A program made the translations under genes and the position numbers. Positions 23,301-56,378 of a stretch of DNA of 64,000 nucleotides are shown here, in pieces. The DNA comes from Karalla daura. Its lineage: Eukaryota; Chordata; Actinopteri; Chaetodontiformes; Leiognathidae. Position 1 is the stretch's first letter, and each line of letters opens with the position of its first letter. The stretch is from positions 21,764,620 to 21,828,619 of the forward strand of contig CM055190.1 in assembly GCA_029224185.1 (NCBI GenBank), in the 5' to 3' direction. The notes under the pieces are model-generated. The model was given only the letters and a program-made list of their open reading frames with translations, had not been told where the DNA came from and ran no database searches.

Positions 23301-26006
23301 TTGTGTAGTAATCCAAATCAGACATTTGACAGCTTTGTAAGTGGGGAACAAAGGGAAAAATTGATGGGCTGTTGTCTGTACAGACAGCCTGAGGTCAGCT
23401 CTCTCTGTCATTCCCAGTCAGATATTCCTCTGCTGGGGGTCCGCTCTTCATCGATCTTATTAAGACGGTTAAAGGCTTCGCTCCCGGCTGAGATCTGATC
23501 GGTTATTTTCGGACACATCGTACCATTCAAATGAGGAGGCCAGACAAAAGGACTCCCGGGCTCCCATCTGAGAGACCAGCGAGGTCGTAGGAAAAGTCAA
23601 CACCACAGAACAAACAGGTGTTTTACACACGCATCACTCAGCGTGGTTGTAATCGGCATCATCTGTGCTTTGGACCAATCAGGGTGTTGGCGTTTCTGCA
23701 TTGTGGACAGTATCTCAAAGCTGTGAAGTAAAACCCTCTAAGACTGGAAGTATGACTGTTTCTGTTTGTGAAATGCGAGTCAATGTTGATATTTGCTTCT
23801 GCTCGTTGCTCCACAAGACTCAAACCCGGGAGCGTGCAGCCGTGTGGCAGTCCTGACCCCTCGTACAACATGTGCTCCATTGTACCAATGCATCTTAATG
23901 TAATTAATTCTCCTCCGAGCGTCTGAGCTGGGAACCCCCCCAGATCGCGTTGCCTCCGCCGCTTTTACATTCGCCGCGGCACCGACGTGCCCAACACCTG
24001 CTTCCTGCGGCGCTCCGTCTCGGCCCGTCGGCCCGTCACTCGTCGAGCCACATGATGGAGCCGGGGAGGAGAAATTCCAGCGGCCCCGCTCCACACTTCC
24101 TGCTCGGTAACTCGCAGACGCAAGCATTTCCTCGTCCGACGTCAGCTGGCAGGAAGTGATGGTGGACCTTGGCAGCGGGACAGCTTCGGCGTCTCCGAAA
24201 ATGGGAGTCTCGGAGGCGGAGGAAAGGGTCAGGACCGGGGTTAGGGTTGGAGGAAGAGCTGGAGAAAAATGGCCAGGTGATTTCGAGGAGGAGAAATTGC
24301 CGATGGCTCGCTTGACGGCTGATAAAAGAAGGGAGCATGAAAGAGAGGGAGAGAAAAGAGAGAGAGAGAGAGAGAGAAAGGCCTGGACGGTGCAAACAGT
24401 GAGGGAGGGTTAATCTACCGCCTGCCATCTGTCACTCTCCCAGACTCTCCTGCCTCAGTTTCTGCCTTTCTCCATTTTATTCAGCCCTTTTCTGCAGCAA
24501 CACTGTAGTATTTGGAGATAGAGACATGGTCAGACATCACGTTATTAGCCCTACGATGTTAGCGTTGACCTCAGGGATAGACAAGCCTCATGCAGATCCC
24601 TTCTTGGAGGCTCCTTTAAACTCCTGCTACACCTACAAAGAAGTGACTGAGTCCGATCGAAGAACAATGTTTTCGTAGGAGTACAGTCGGCTTAACAGAG
24701 AGAGAGGGAGGCACAAGTGACACATTTACAGACAAGTTTTCTTTCACAGCTCAGGTTTGCATGGGCTGGGCAGTTTCCAGCACTTGAGAAAAAGGCCCTT
24801 CAAAGCGACACTATGTAGGGGAGACAGTAGATCCTTGTTATGAATGAATATGAATGAACAGAGACCGGCTACTGGATGGCGTGTGTGGTTCGACCCAAGC
24901 GATATGGAGAGAGAGAGAGAGAGATACCCTGTGGTCTCCTCCTGCTCGTGGCCTGCATCTGAGCTGAGAATATGCTCTCCCGATCTGGTGCTGGCGACAC
25001 TGCTGAACGCTCGATACGCAGCATGACTCAAACTGTGTGATGTGCCGCATTTCTCACACATTCCCAGTTGGACTGAGAGCCTCTCTGTGCGGAGCTAACA
25101 TGGTCTCTCTGCGTCCGTGTGGCCCTTCACCAGACATTTTCCTCCCCCCGTGGATGGATGTTGATAGAATTGATAAGCAGGCAGACGGACAAGCAGATCT
25201 AGAGTGACTCGATCAGTCTGAAGTCCGTTAATGAGTACGGGAAAACATTGAGATACGGAATGAATCTGTTCTGGAGGAGCTTTGCGTACCGATGGCTTGT
25301 CAGTCTGAACACGTTGGTCTGGTCTGAAATATTTTCGAAATATCAAGAGGTCCATCGAGAGACTTGCCATGACCTGGTTCTGTCTGTCAACTTTTGTAAG
25401 AAATATTAGCTTTTGACAAGAACAAATCAGCAGCAAATACTGGAATGCAAAATGTTGTTTTTTCCGTTGACACTTTAACCCTGGACGAATGTGAACCCGG
25501 CATCTGCAGAGGTCACCATCTGCCCATAAAACTTTGCCGGTTGCATGCAAACTGATGTCCACTCACTCCCAGGACACTACAGGTCTTTACTGCGCTCTCT
25601 GACACAACACAAGCCCTGAATCTGGCCCTGGACCCGTCCCTCCTCACAGCTGGTTTTGTGTGTGTGTGTGTGTGCGGGGACAGAGCGTGTAAGCGAGGGT
25701 TTTTAATCTGTGTAGTATTGCTGTCTGGCCACCACACAGTCAGTGTGTGTTGGAATAAGCCCCGAGTACTTTAAAAGCGTTGGAACGTGGCCAGCGAGCT
25801 CCCGACCGAAGAGAACAGGAGGAGCCCTGTTTGACTCTGCTGACTGACCAAAATATCTCTCTCCCCCTCTCCTCTCCATCTCTCTCCATCTCTCTCTCTC
25901 TCTCTCCCTCCCTCCCTCTCCCTCCTATCAGTGGCAGCGCTGTCCCGTCTTAGCTTGCGCTATTGACTGATAACTGGGCCTTGTCCGTGTGTCTCTTATT
26001 TTGCAG
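20344..26006 (+). other. itsn2: itsn2 leader intron
   Basis: About 5.7 kb with no recognised coding exon. It contains a TTA/TTG run (about 21830-21865), purine- and CpG-rich stretches around 22440-22850 and 23940-24160, and CT/GA runs near 24357 and 25860-25925. The CpG-rich part at 23940-24160 ends in a possible donor (CTCG then GTAACT) and could be another promoter. Confidence 0.5.
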
Positions 26007-26098
26007 ATGGCTACGAGCAATAGCTGAGGACGCCACCAGGAGTCCCCCCCCCCCCCCCCCCCCCCGCGCCCCCCTCGCTGTCTCTGCCACCTGCAAAC
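26007..26098 (+). other. itsn2: itsn2 leader with upstream ORF and C22 tract
   Basis: The acceptor TTTTGCAG ends at 26006. The exon opens with ATG GCT ACG AGC AAT AGC TGA (26007-26027), a six-codon upstream ORF. It is followed by 22 consecutive C (26044-26065), then the ATG at 26099. In human ITSN2 the equivalent exon starts coding close to ATGGCTCAG, so the short ORF may be what remains of the ancestral start. Confidence 0.6.
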
Positions 26099-45630
<19,532 letters not shown>

Positions 45631-47520
45631 CCCCCGCACGGGGGCCGGACCCCGAGAGGCCGAGAGACGGGACGCGGAGAAACCAAATGAGAAAAGCTGC
45701 TTTTTGACCCGTCCCCTCCCCCGTAGATACCTAACACATCATGCCTTAACTTTAAAACTTTTTCTTTTTTCTTCTAAATATCGACCAGCATTAATAATAC
45801 CTCCCACGTGAGCGAGACGGCCTGAGCCCAGCATCAGCATTTGGGAGCGGGACCTGGTCTCTTCTGTTGCGAGAGGGGTGCAGCTGTGTGCACCTGCCGG
45901 GCCCTGCGGCGGACCAGGAGGGGGGGGACCACAGCTGTAGCATGTGGAGGAGCTCAACCCGGGGTGGGGTGGGGGGGTTGGGGGGGGGGGGGTGGGGTGT
46001 GCTGTTACAAGTGAGGAAAACTGCAGCAAAGATGGCGCAAAGAAGAAAACATCCATCACTGAAGCCTCTCACTGCTGTTACACCGGCTGTCAGGTCGAGG
46101 TCTGGAGCTACAATGATATGTATATGTTGACAGGGGAGGTCTCGAGCGATGCTTTTCAAGAGGCTGTGTTGGCTTAAAAGGTGACACTAAGGGCGTCTCA
46201 GACGCAGATGTGCTTCCAGAGGCCAGGACGAAGGTTCTTAGAGTCCGTGGGAGAGCGCTGGTCCCGAGACAGTTTACTCGTGTAGATCTCAGGACGCGTA
46301 GGTTTTGGGGTTTATCTGTTACGTGTGTGTGTGTGTGTGTTCTTTATCGTAAGTCCTCTTTTGGCTGTTCTTGGGATTGATTTGTTTGGCCTTTTTTTTT
46401 TGTTTTGTTTTTTGTTTTTCCCGCTCCGTGGCGTGCAGAATGGGCCGAGCAGCCTGGGAGCGGAGGCGGTTGAAAGAGGACACGGGTTGCATTTGGGAGG
46501 CGACGCGCGCTAGTCGGCCATAAACGAACAGTATTCGCTCACTCATCCCGACGCTGTTACGCTGCCGGGGGGGGTCCGCAGGTGTCCCTCTCTGGGCTGT
46601 GGCTTCAGAAAACAAGCACCGCCTCCCGGTTAAACTCCCTCACCTGGGGAAACGTTACAAGTCCGTGGTGTGTGAAAGCCTCATATTTATGTCGTCGGTC
46701 GTGCCTTTTTTCACACCTTACTTGTACTCCACTTACCGTCTAACTCTGAGCGGACATTAGGACAGGTATTTATTTCTTAATTTATGCGTGCTGGACTATC
46801 CAAAGGTTTGGTTGCGGCTGAGCTTGCTGTGTCATCCTCTGGGTTTGTGCGTGCGTGCGTGCATGCGTGCGTGTGTGTGTGTGATGTCGGATATGGAGAC
46901 GTCAACACGTCGACGCGGTTTCTGAGAGGCGGGGGAGTAACGTGGTAGATAGTCGACAGCTCTACTGTAAGTAGACTAGGTCACTAGTCGTTGGTTAGGC
47001 CTGCTGTTGTGTGCGCTTCTATCCGTTTGTTACATCCAATCAGCAAAATGTCCCGTACTAACTTCCATGTCGTTTCTATATTTAGTTGGAAAATGTGCAA
47101 ATAGACTGGACTACTGTACCCTTTTGTTTTTTTTGTCCGTACGGGGCTGTTTCTATATGTCTGTTTCTACCTTTTATTCTCCGCCGCGGTCTGTATTTCA
47201 ACTGGTGGCCTCTCTAACCCAGATTGTCTGATCAGACTGGAGTCTGTAACCTGCTGTTTGTACTCACTTTGGCCTCCACGTGGCACTCTCTGAATCAGGG
47301 TTTCTTAAGTCAAATTAAAGACATTAAAAGCAAACAAGTTGTCTATTTATTACTGTCCCCTCATGTCTTGTTTATTGGAATTTGTATCCATGGTTATCAC
47401 ACTCATTTGCCTGTAACTTTTGTAACAACATAAGATAAAACAGAATGACTTTTTTTGCCGATTATCTTATTTTAACACATTTTAAAATTGAAAATAAAAT
47501 TGAAAAAGTATTTTTCTGAT
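45631..47520 (+). other. itsn2: itsn2 3' untranslated region
   Basis: It runs from the stop at 45628-45630. Possible poly(A) signals are ATTAAA at 47314-47319 and AATAAA at 47493-47498. A G-rich low-complexity stretch lies at about 45958-45994 and short GT runs at about 46324 and 46870. No other coding signal. Confidence 0.6.
47314..47319 (+). terminator. itsn2: Candidate poly(A) signal of itsn2 long form
   Basis: ATTAAA about 1.7 kb after the stop, in an A-rich stretch followed by T/GT-rich DNA. The canonical AATAAA at 47493-47498 is the alternative. Confidence 0.45.
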
Positions 47521-50109
47521 ACAGCCCATTTTTACAGGATGGAAATGAGGCATTTTGTCCTCACATTGTCTCAATAGTCCAAAAGCATAATCGCATCCCA
47601 ATTTCAGCTACTGGTACTGCAACTAAAAGTCAGTTAGACACGATACATGACTGCAAACAAGGCAGTGTTCTGCCATGGCATCGTACACGCTCCTGATGTT
47701 TCTCCAGATTCAAGCCGAGCCTGCGTTTCTAAGCATTAAACTAAATATAACTCGCAGCCAAAATTAGAGCAGCAGCGTAGCACTTGAGGCATTTCTGATG
47801 AAACCGATGATGACACCAGAGGGCAAGAAAAAATACTCCATTTAACCATTCTAGGTCACCTTGTTTTGTCTATTGAACAATATGCACTCAGGGCTTTATT
47901 AAGTATCTCAATGAACCACACCTGGCTTCAAGGACGTGTGAAGAAATGCATATTTCTGAGTTTTTAAACCCAACATTCTCTGCATTTCATTTATTTTACG
48001 TGTCCGGCCGTAGAGCCAGTGAGCTCCAGCCAGTCTCGGGACTTTTTTTTTTCTGCGCCTACCAATAGACCTCGTTAAGTCCTTCTTCACCCTCCAGTGA
48101 CTCAGGGTCCACAGGAGCAGCGTTACGTAAGCCCAGCGAGTGGCTCGAGCAGGCACACAGCTGAGCCGTCCCAGCTGAACTCAACCTTCTGGAGGGCCGC
48201 AAGTGGGAGGAGAGCCACGGAGCTGTGCCGAGATAAATGGTGGAAGGAAACGCAAAATCAGATTTTAATAAATAAATGAATAAATAAATGAGGCAAATCC
48301 AAACTGGAAATGGGTTTAACTCGAGTTGCTGAACAGTGACCTCCAGCTCACACCGAGATGGCTTTGCAGCCGAGTGTGAGGCACGCTGCAATTCTCTCAA
48401 TTCTGATTAGTTTTGTTGTTGTGTTTGTTGTCCACATGAGGATGTAAATGCACCGTCAGGCTCTAGTGTGAGCTCTGCACACGCACACGTGTGGAAGAAG
48501 AAGAAGCAGAAGACTTTTTATTACATGCGGCGGCACACGCTGCGTCCACAGAAGTGTGTGCGATTAAGTCACGATCGAGGGGAAGAAGGAGTAAAGGGAA
48601 AAAGATGAAGAAAAGAGATTTCATTCAGATCTTGCTGCCTTCTGGCACCTTGCGGTGACGTCAATGGCGGACAATGTAGCATGACTATTCAGAGTGAGGT
48701 CACTCTGGAAAAACACTTGATATGTATTCAGTTTAAGACCACATACGAAGGTGGTCTGGGTCTGATTTGTCCTGTTTTAAGGGCCATAAAAAAATCACGT
48801 ACGGGTCACCTTTTTTCACTGCAGTGTGTACACAGTCTTAGTCTGAGGTTCTCAGTTAGAAAATGGTGGAGGATCCACCCTTGCTTATTGTCAGAGCTGT
48901 ACGTCAGGGCCGAAAAAACAAGATTACAAATGCAATGTAAAATGCACACAAATGAATTTTCTCCACAGGTTATCAGGGCTCAGCTGTAGAAATGGAGGGT
49001 GAGGATTGTGAGGAGCTGACATCCAGGAGAGGCTCAAAGTAGAGCTTCTCCTCTCTCTACGAAGAGGAAACAGCCTGGGGTTGTTGTCTCTCAGACGCCT
49101 CCCTTGAGAGGTGTTCCCAGCGTGTCCATCTGGCCTGAGACCCCGAGGCAGACTCCAAACTTAGAGGTTTACAGTGACACAGTTCTCACAATGTTCCTTT
49201 TCCACCGCAGATGTCATCATAGTACAAATAATATATTACTACCGCACAAGAATGAACTGTAAAAAGGACTTTTTTTGACTGCTGTCGTTTTCCCGCTGAG
49301 AGGATGCATGTGACATGCGCCACTTCGAGGCCGCCGGCGAGGAGAAAAAGTCTATTTATGTGAGAGCGTGACAGACCTTGATTCATGCGATGCCGCATGT
49401 TTCTGTGGTGCATTAATTGCATTTAGCCTGATAAGTGGGAGGCTAAACTTAGAAGTGTGTATGGAGGTGGTAACGGGCAGGCTGTGTTTCTACCACAGAC
49501 TCCCGCTGTGATGTCTGTGAGCCTGCAGGGTAAGGGTCAGGTCTGTCTGCCACAGTGCACAAGTTTAGAGAAAATGAGCTGCACTTACGCTGTTATACAG
49601 TATATGCTGGTAAAGTGGGGTTGAACCTTAATATGATGGTCACAAAACCTGGATTTCACTAAGACAGTCCAAAGTTTTGTTTTCTGCATTTTCTGTATCA
49701 GATACACAGGGCAGCACTGTTGCTGGCAGACAAAGGCTAAAATAGGCCACCTAATTGAGGGTGTACGTATGACAGAGTGAGGACGGTTCACACAGGCAGA
49801 GCAGAGCAGCTCGCCTCGTCTGCCTGAACTTGCTTGCAGGCTTCGCTCCATTCTCTCTGAAGTGGAACAAACGAATGTGAGAAATCCTGGTGTTTCAGGT
49901 AATTTCAGGCCAATTTCAGTTTTTCCTGATAGTTTGCAAAATTTTAATCCCATAATCAAAATCATCCCACAAGGTCCAAGATGTTTATTAGATAATTTAA
50001 TTAGATTTAGGTAAAGTTCAGTCCTGGTCGATAGTATACCACGGCATCTTATTTAAAACGTGACCCCAATGTTTTCTTCATCGACACATCAACACATCGA
50101 CACATGTAT

Positions 50110-50240
50110 TTCTAGGGATAACAGAGATGCACCTTGGCTGCTGTTTGTTTGTTCTCCCCTGTGTCTGCATGGGTTATCTCTGGGTAATCCCCACAGTCCA
50201 GAAACATACTTGTTGAGGCCGTTTAGAGACTAATCTGAAA
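50110..50240. repeat. Degenerate interspersed repeat copy
   Basis: GGGTTATCTCTGGGTAATCC, then CCACAGTCCAGAAACATAC and TTAGAGACTAAT, resembles the same fish repeat as 40055-40300, here on the plus strand. Confidence 0.5.
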
Positions 50241-51021
50241 ATACCGTAGAAGGGAAGTGTGTTGGCTTTTTCCCATCTGTATCTCAGCACTCCTTTTAGT
50301 CACAGGAAACCCGGAGCCTGCATCCTGACTGATTGGGGATAGAGGACTGTGTAATTTAGAGAAACTCTGAGCATTGTAGTGAGCTGCTGCTGGACATGCT
50401 CTGTGGGCAGCGCTGGCTTGCTCCTCTTGACCAAGGTTAAAAGATTTCTTGTTTGGCTTCAGCTTCAAGTCAAGTGAATTCCCATTCCTCATTGTGGAGA
50501 ATTTTCTTGACACAGAGATAACTGATAACGCAAGCTGCCCATTATTTAATAGCAGACACACTGAGTTACTTTGCAGCTGTCTGGGGGAGAAAGTGCAACA
50601 CTTACAGAAGAGAAAAGGCATTATTCAGCTCACTCAATGTGCTCTGTCACAGCCACCAACTAAAATGCGTTTGTATTTGTCAGTTTGGGAGAGAGATATG
50701 TACAACTCTCAATATTTTATTCATATATTCTTAAAGCACCCATGAAAAAAATAACCCGTGACTCATACGTACATGGTGGTCCTATATGATTTTTCCTTAT
50801 GAATAAAAATACGGTAAACGCAGAGGCTGTCAGGAGACAGAAATAGCAAGACGGTAAGGAGGCAGACGAGCTGGGACAGGTCAAAAGAGCTGGGGAGCAA
50901 GCAGATGTATAAGAGAAAAGTGCAGCAAAGCAGAAGACAAGTAGTTTAGAGGCACAGGAAGAAAAGAAACAGAGGGGAAAGGAGAGAATATACACATATG
51001 GAAATAGAGGAGAGGAAAGGG

Positions 51022-51063
<42 letters not shown>

Positions 51064-51813
51064 TGCATTGAGGATGAGTCTGAGAGGCCCTGAGTTCCAC
51101 TTGACTCAGTCATGGGAATGATTTGATTATCACCACATGAACAGCTGTCTTATGTAACACACACACACACACGTACACAGGCACAAGGCGAACTCAAAAA
51201 TAATGAGGGTCTGTGTTCTGGCCAAAAACCTACACTGAGCAGAGGTGGCCTGTAGCAGCAGAGAGACTGAGAGTAAAAAAGAAAGCAAGCAGATAACAAA
51301 GAAAATCCGCAGTCGGGGTCAGCCAGGTCCTCCTTCCCTATTGTCAAATTAAAAAGTGCTCGCGCTACTCATCTCGAGGATGTAACAGGTGACATCGAGA
51401 GCATAGTCGCTAAACTTCTCATTGCTGTTTAACTACAGTTTGAGCACTGCAGACTCGTAAAGATGATAAACACCGTGAGGGAAGCCAGTGCTATGTTCCC
51501 ATAGAAGAGTGATCTGTACCTATAAGCTCTGTTGGCAGCTCGGCCCATCCTCCTGCTCTCTCTTACACACACACACGCACACACACGCACACCAACAAAT
51601 TCACTCACGTGCGATATCAGCACATTCTAACCATCTGCAATATTAATATTCCCCATGTGCCAAATGTGAATTGTTTAACTGCTCCTGCACTTATATTGTT
51701 AACTTATTCATAATATTTTTCTTTCTTTCACTTCTCGCCATTTTCCGTAGTTTTTTCTTTTTTTGACATCCCTATTGTCCGTTACATCCTTACATCCACC
51801 ATGGACCTGAGAT

Positions 51814-51844
51814 GGGCTAAAGATAGGGTGTCTATCTTTAGCCC
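51814..51844. repeat. 13-bp perfect inverted repeat, loop 5
   Basis: Arms 51814-51826 and 51832-51844 are exact reverse complements. It sits directly upstream of a degenerate interspersed repeat. Confidence 0.6.
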
Positions 51845-51849
51845 ACATA

Positions 51850-51975
51850 GGATAAAGACAGGGGATACACCCTGGACAGTTCACCAGTCCATCTCGGGAC
51901 ACTCTCACACTCATGAATCAGCCTAACCATGCATGTTTTTGCACTGGGAGAACATCACATGCAAACTCCACGCGG
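51850..51975. repeat. Degenerate interspersed repeat copy (opposite orientation)
   Basis: ACACCCTGGACAGTTCACCA, GTCCATCTCGGGACA, CATGCATGTTTTTGCACTGG and GAGAACATCACATGCAAACT follow the usual order of a very common fish element. Confidence 0.65.
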
Positions 51976-52179
51976 AAGCAGCCTGATATCAAATATCAAA
52001 TATGAAAAATACTTCCATTCAAAATGAAGCCCTATCTGGTTTATTTCAGCCAAAACTGCCCGCTGAATGTTCAGGTCCTGATGAATAATGAAATAAAATC
52101 TTCCCTCTCCTCCTGCTGTCTCCTCTTACCTAGCGCTTAAACTCCACTTACACTACTGCACGCTCATCCCTTGACAGTC

Positions 52180-52290
52180 TGGAGAACGCAGTGCATAACT
52201 TATTGCCACACCATGATCTCGTTTGTGATGCTGGTGGAATGTGTTTTCTCGTATCTAAGTCGCTTTGGATAAAAAGCGTCTGCTGGACCG
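52180..52290. repeat. SINE-type 3' tail
   Basis: TAAGTCGCTTTGGATAAAAA, then GCGTCTGCTGGA (52255-52285), is the conserved tail shared by many fish SINE/LINE families. The sequence before it is too diverged for me to name a family. Confidence 0.6.
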
Positions 52291-53024
52291 TACCTTTAAA
52301 AAACAAAAGGGAGCTGAGAGTACAAACCCTCCCCATCCCATCCCTCATCGTTCCAGAGATGAGTGACAATTCCCCTCCACCGCACCCTGAAGTTGACAGT
52401 GTTAATATTTCATCCGGCGGGGCAAGACGTGCAGATATGGATGCATTATAGATGGTGATTGGGGCATGTGTTGTGTGCTCTGTGTCCGGGCTGGGGTTAG
52501 GATGGGTCTCTGTGTTGATTTGTCAGTCGGGATGACCACTGAAAGAGTGACAACATCCCCACCGCCCGACTCACTGTTGTGACTAATGCTGATAAGCTAA
52601 AACCATGGTGGACCTCATTATTATGATTGAATTACTCTAATTCCATTTTCAGTTCTGAGCACTGGTTGCTCACTGCTATCGCTCATGCTTTTCCTCTCTT
52701 CTTCTTCTTCTTCTTATTCCGTTCTGGACGTTTTTTGACTGTTAATAATTGACTGTTAAAAACCCAGGCAAAGCATGCAGGTCGATCAGGCTCGCTGTGC
52801 TATTCGATATCTCTACAGAATACAAATGTTTTTTGATGCAATTCATGAAAAACTGTGAGGAATTTACCCTAACATTTAGGAAACATGGTACCTGTGTGTA
52901 CTTTTTATTATTTGGGGCACATATATGTACTATTTTGGTCCTCAAGGTCCAATAATGAGCCGTAGGTACATTAGTGTATATTGGACCTCGAGGTAGAGAA
53001 ACAGACTCTCAGGAGTTCATTTCT

Positions 53025-53076
53025 GGTCCAACCTGGGTATTGAACCTTGGAACTTGTTGTTGTGAGGTGACAGTGA
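53025..53076. repeat. Fragment of the common interspersed repeat
   Basis: GGGTATTGAACCTTGGAAC, then TGTTGTGAGGTGACAGTG, resembles the end of the same element. Only this end is recognisable. Confidence 0.4.
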
Positions 53077-55539
53077 AATTGACATGAAATAAAAATGTAA
53101 TAAAAGTAAATCTTCTTGTTAAACATTAACATAAGGGTTAATCACAAACTGTGGCCTCAAACACGATCTATAAACCAATATGATCCTGTCACAGTCATAT
53201 TTAGACGTATTTAGTTTAGTGTTGATCTTGCACTGGGCTTTGTTTTATTCTATTTAGAAACGCATCCGGACCCTCCACAGGGAGACACATCAGAAAGACC
53301 TTTGACGTGATACAAACAGTCAGTAGTGGAGTAATGTTGGTGGAGAGAGGCAGGGAGGGAGGAGAGGCTGCTCTGACCATTGGATGAGGAGGAGGGGGCC
53401 GAGGGGGGCAATTTACTGATATGTCTTATTCATTCCTGCTTTATCCTGCAAGTCAGTACTCTACATCGCAGAGTATCGCAGGCCAGCAGGGCTGTTTCTA
53501 CCTTTGTCCTCAGGCCAGAGCACAATCAAGACTTTCACAACCATGCAGGAATCACTAAAATCTCTGCTAATGCTCTCTCTGCAGTAATCTGGTGAGAGGA
53601 GTGGGCTTCAAATGTGCTGACACTTCAGACGGACGAAAGCACGCTCGACATTACAAGCTGATCTTCTGTGTAATATTAAACATTGTCTACACGGTTCATG
53701 ACTGACTGCTCCAATAACCTCTGCAGAGGTGTGTGTGTGTGTGTTTGTGTTGAGTAGTAGAATGAATGATTCACACAGGAGTTTGAATGAATAAAACAGG
53801 GTGCAGGGGGACCTCTGAGACTGGATGTGGTCCACAGTATACTGGGGCTGTGCAAAGTCCAGAACTGAATTGAAAACAACCTTCAAACTTACAATTTTGA
53901 GGTGGGGGTAGCGCACAAGATGCAGAGTTTCTGTACAGATTTAAGTAGTAGATTCAGAAGACAATGAAACTATTCAAGCCTAAGTATACATACACACATA
54001 CAATATATGTGTTAACCAAACTGCTTGTAATCAGAATACTTTATTGATAATGATGTTTATTACCTAGTGATGAATAAATAATTGAATCTGATGAACTTTA
54101 ACTTTCATTTTGTGGAACACGACTGAACAACAATTCTTTGCTTTAACAAGCAACATCCATCCATGCATCTTCTTAACCCTCATCCGTTATCTGTGATCAT
54201 CTAAGTGTTTCAGACAGAAAATAAAGTAATTTGAATCAAAACTGAAGTTTATGATGACATACCTTAAAACATCCCAGTTTGTTTGTGTTGTTTGTTTAGA
54301 TATATCATAAAATCGTCATGAGCTCCAAGCATCACAATTCCTTTCATAGAACTGCAAAGCGAGACCAAAACATTGAAGCCTTGTTTATGTGAAGTGCAGG
54401 AACTGTCATGTAATTTTAATTTATTCCATTGTTTGCACTTCCCCGCGTTGTGCTGACGCCGGTAGTTTGAGCCTGACAAGTCGAGCCTCGATGGAGAAGG
54501 TAAAAACCCACTTAGTTCGCGCTTCGCTCTCGGCCTAACAGTGCTGAAAGCAGAAATACATATTCCACCTAAAAGCAAAGTTTCAGCGTGCTGTTTATGC
54601 ACACCTTTGAACGCTGCTTTGCCTCCGTTCAGCGCAGCCGACTTGTTGGGAGCTGTTGCCTTGGATAACAGTCAGCCGCTGAAATCTGGATGGTTTCTCC
54701 AGCTTTTCCTGTTGCATAATAACATCAGCGCAAAAATAACCTGGCCGGATGACAGGTTGGCTGATAAAAATTTCATGAACATTATCGTCTGAAGAGTTAT
54801 ACTTGGGAAAATTGTTGATTCATCCCTGACATGCCACTCGGCAACATTTCAGTTGAGCACGCAAACACAGACACACACACACAGAACATAAACATAAACA
54901 GACCCTTTAACAACCCAGTCATCAGAAGGTGCAAAGCAGGTCATATAATTGTGTATCAATACTTCATGTTCGTCACACACTGAAATCTCTTCCATGTATG
55001 ATTCATTAACATGATAAAGCCAGTGTTGAACACCATTTTGACAATGCCCTTACATGTGATTGGCAGCACATTCAGACTCAAATTCTTCTGATTACTAAAT
55101 GTAAGTACTATTTTTCTCTTTTTTTTGTTTACAACAGTGTAATTATTCTCGATTTTGCGGTATTTCTCAATTCCCTGCTGCAGCTTCAACACACATGGCT
55201 CAACACACTGGAAACAGAAGGTCAAGATGTCACTTTGTGAGAGTACCGTCTCTTCACATAGCTGCATTGGCCGCACATATATGATGTGTAATCCCTCGAC
55301 ACAGGATATGGGCACCTTAGGTTTTTATTTGTTTTTATGTGTGAAAGGTAAAGTTAAAACATCAAAGCAGCCCAGGTCATGAACAGGGTGTGTTCTCATG
55401 TGCCTCATCCTTCCCTTTATCCTTCCCTTAGCTTGTTTCTCTCACCCTGCTGCTGAGTCTTCTGCATGACAGCGAGAGGGAAGCAACGGGTCTGCAGTTA
55501 CAACTGTGTGTGACTGCGTGTGAAGAGGCAGAAAGGGGT

Positions 55540-55596
<57 letters not shown>

Positions 55597-55859
55597 AGAG
55601 AAAGGAATACAGACATATACCAGGGAGAGGGGAGAGGGGGGGGATTTGGCCGAGCTGTCGGGAGGCTTTTATGTCACGTCTCAAGCCCGAGGACCTGACC
55701 TTTGTCTCTCCGTCTGGAAAATAACCTGAATGAGCAAAAAAAAAAAAAAAAGAATAAAGAAAAGAATGAAACATCAGGAGAGTCCACTCTGGCGAGGAGT
55801 CCGAGCGACGTCCCTCCCTCTGCCTCTGCCTCAGAGAGCTGAGGAGGACTGAGAGGGGG

Positions 55860-56273
55860 GAGAATGAGCGACTTCCTCAATTTGCGTCCACTTGAGAGAG
55901 TGAAGGGAGGACGCGGGCTCGTGCGCCGGGGGAGGACACACACACGCGATTATACAGTTGGCGTTTTGTTGTCGGAGGCAAAGAGCAAGAAGGCAGAGGA
56001 GGAGAGAAAGGGGAGGAGAGAGCAGCAGAGTGGAGCAGAGGAGAGGAGAGCAGAGCAGAGACAGGAGAGGACCAGAACGGAGAGGAGGAGGAGGGAGAGG
56101 AGAGGAGAGGAGAGGAGAGGAGAGGAGAGGAGAGGAGAGGAGAGGAGAGGAGAGGAGAGGAGAGGAGAGGAGAGGAGAGGAGAGGAGAGGAGAGGAGAGG
56201 AGAGGAGAGGAGGAAAGGTGGAGGAAGAGAGGTGCGAGGACGCTCCAGGTGGGATCACAGAACTGATAGAAAT
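55860..56273 (+). other. eva1a: Candidate untranslated first exon of eva1a
   Basis: A purine-rich, partly CpG-bearing block ends at possible donors (CTCCAG then GTGGGA at about 56248, or AGAAAT then GTGAGT at 56274). The first coding exon of eva1a begins after an acceptor at 61424, so an upstream leader exon must exist. This is the best-looking candidate, not a demonstrated one. Confidence 0.3.
56096..56214. repeat. (GGAGA)n pentanucleotide repeat
   Basis: About 23 near-perfect GGAGA units inside the candidate eva1a leader. Also readable as Arg/Gly/Glu frames, which I treat as artefacts. Confidence 0.95.
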
Positions 56274-56339
56274 GTGAGTATGAACAGAGTGTCGCGCGTG
56301 TGCGTCTGAGTTGTGGTAATTCACTGTTTTAATGGCACA

Positions 56340-56378
<39 letters not shown>

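Larger units (their letters stand above)
47521..55800. other. Gene-poor intergenic region downstream of itsn2
   Basis: No exon with recognisable similarity or consistent splice structure was found. The region holds several degenerate interspersed repeats (listed separately), GA microsatellites (51027-51060 and about 55544-55592) and short CA/GT runs. Small open frames here look random. Confidence 0.6.

Noticed and set aside
55864..56277. Arg/Glu-rich open frames at 55.9-56.3 kb
   Set aside because: They are translations of the GGAGA pentamer repeat; no protein family or downstream coding exon fits.
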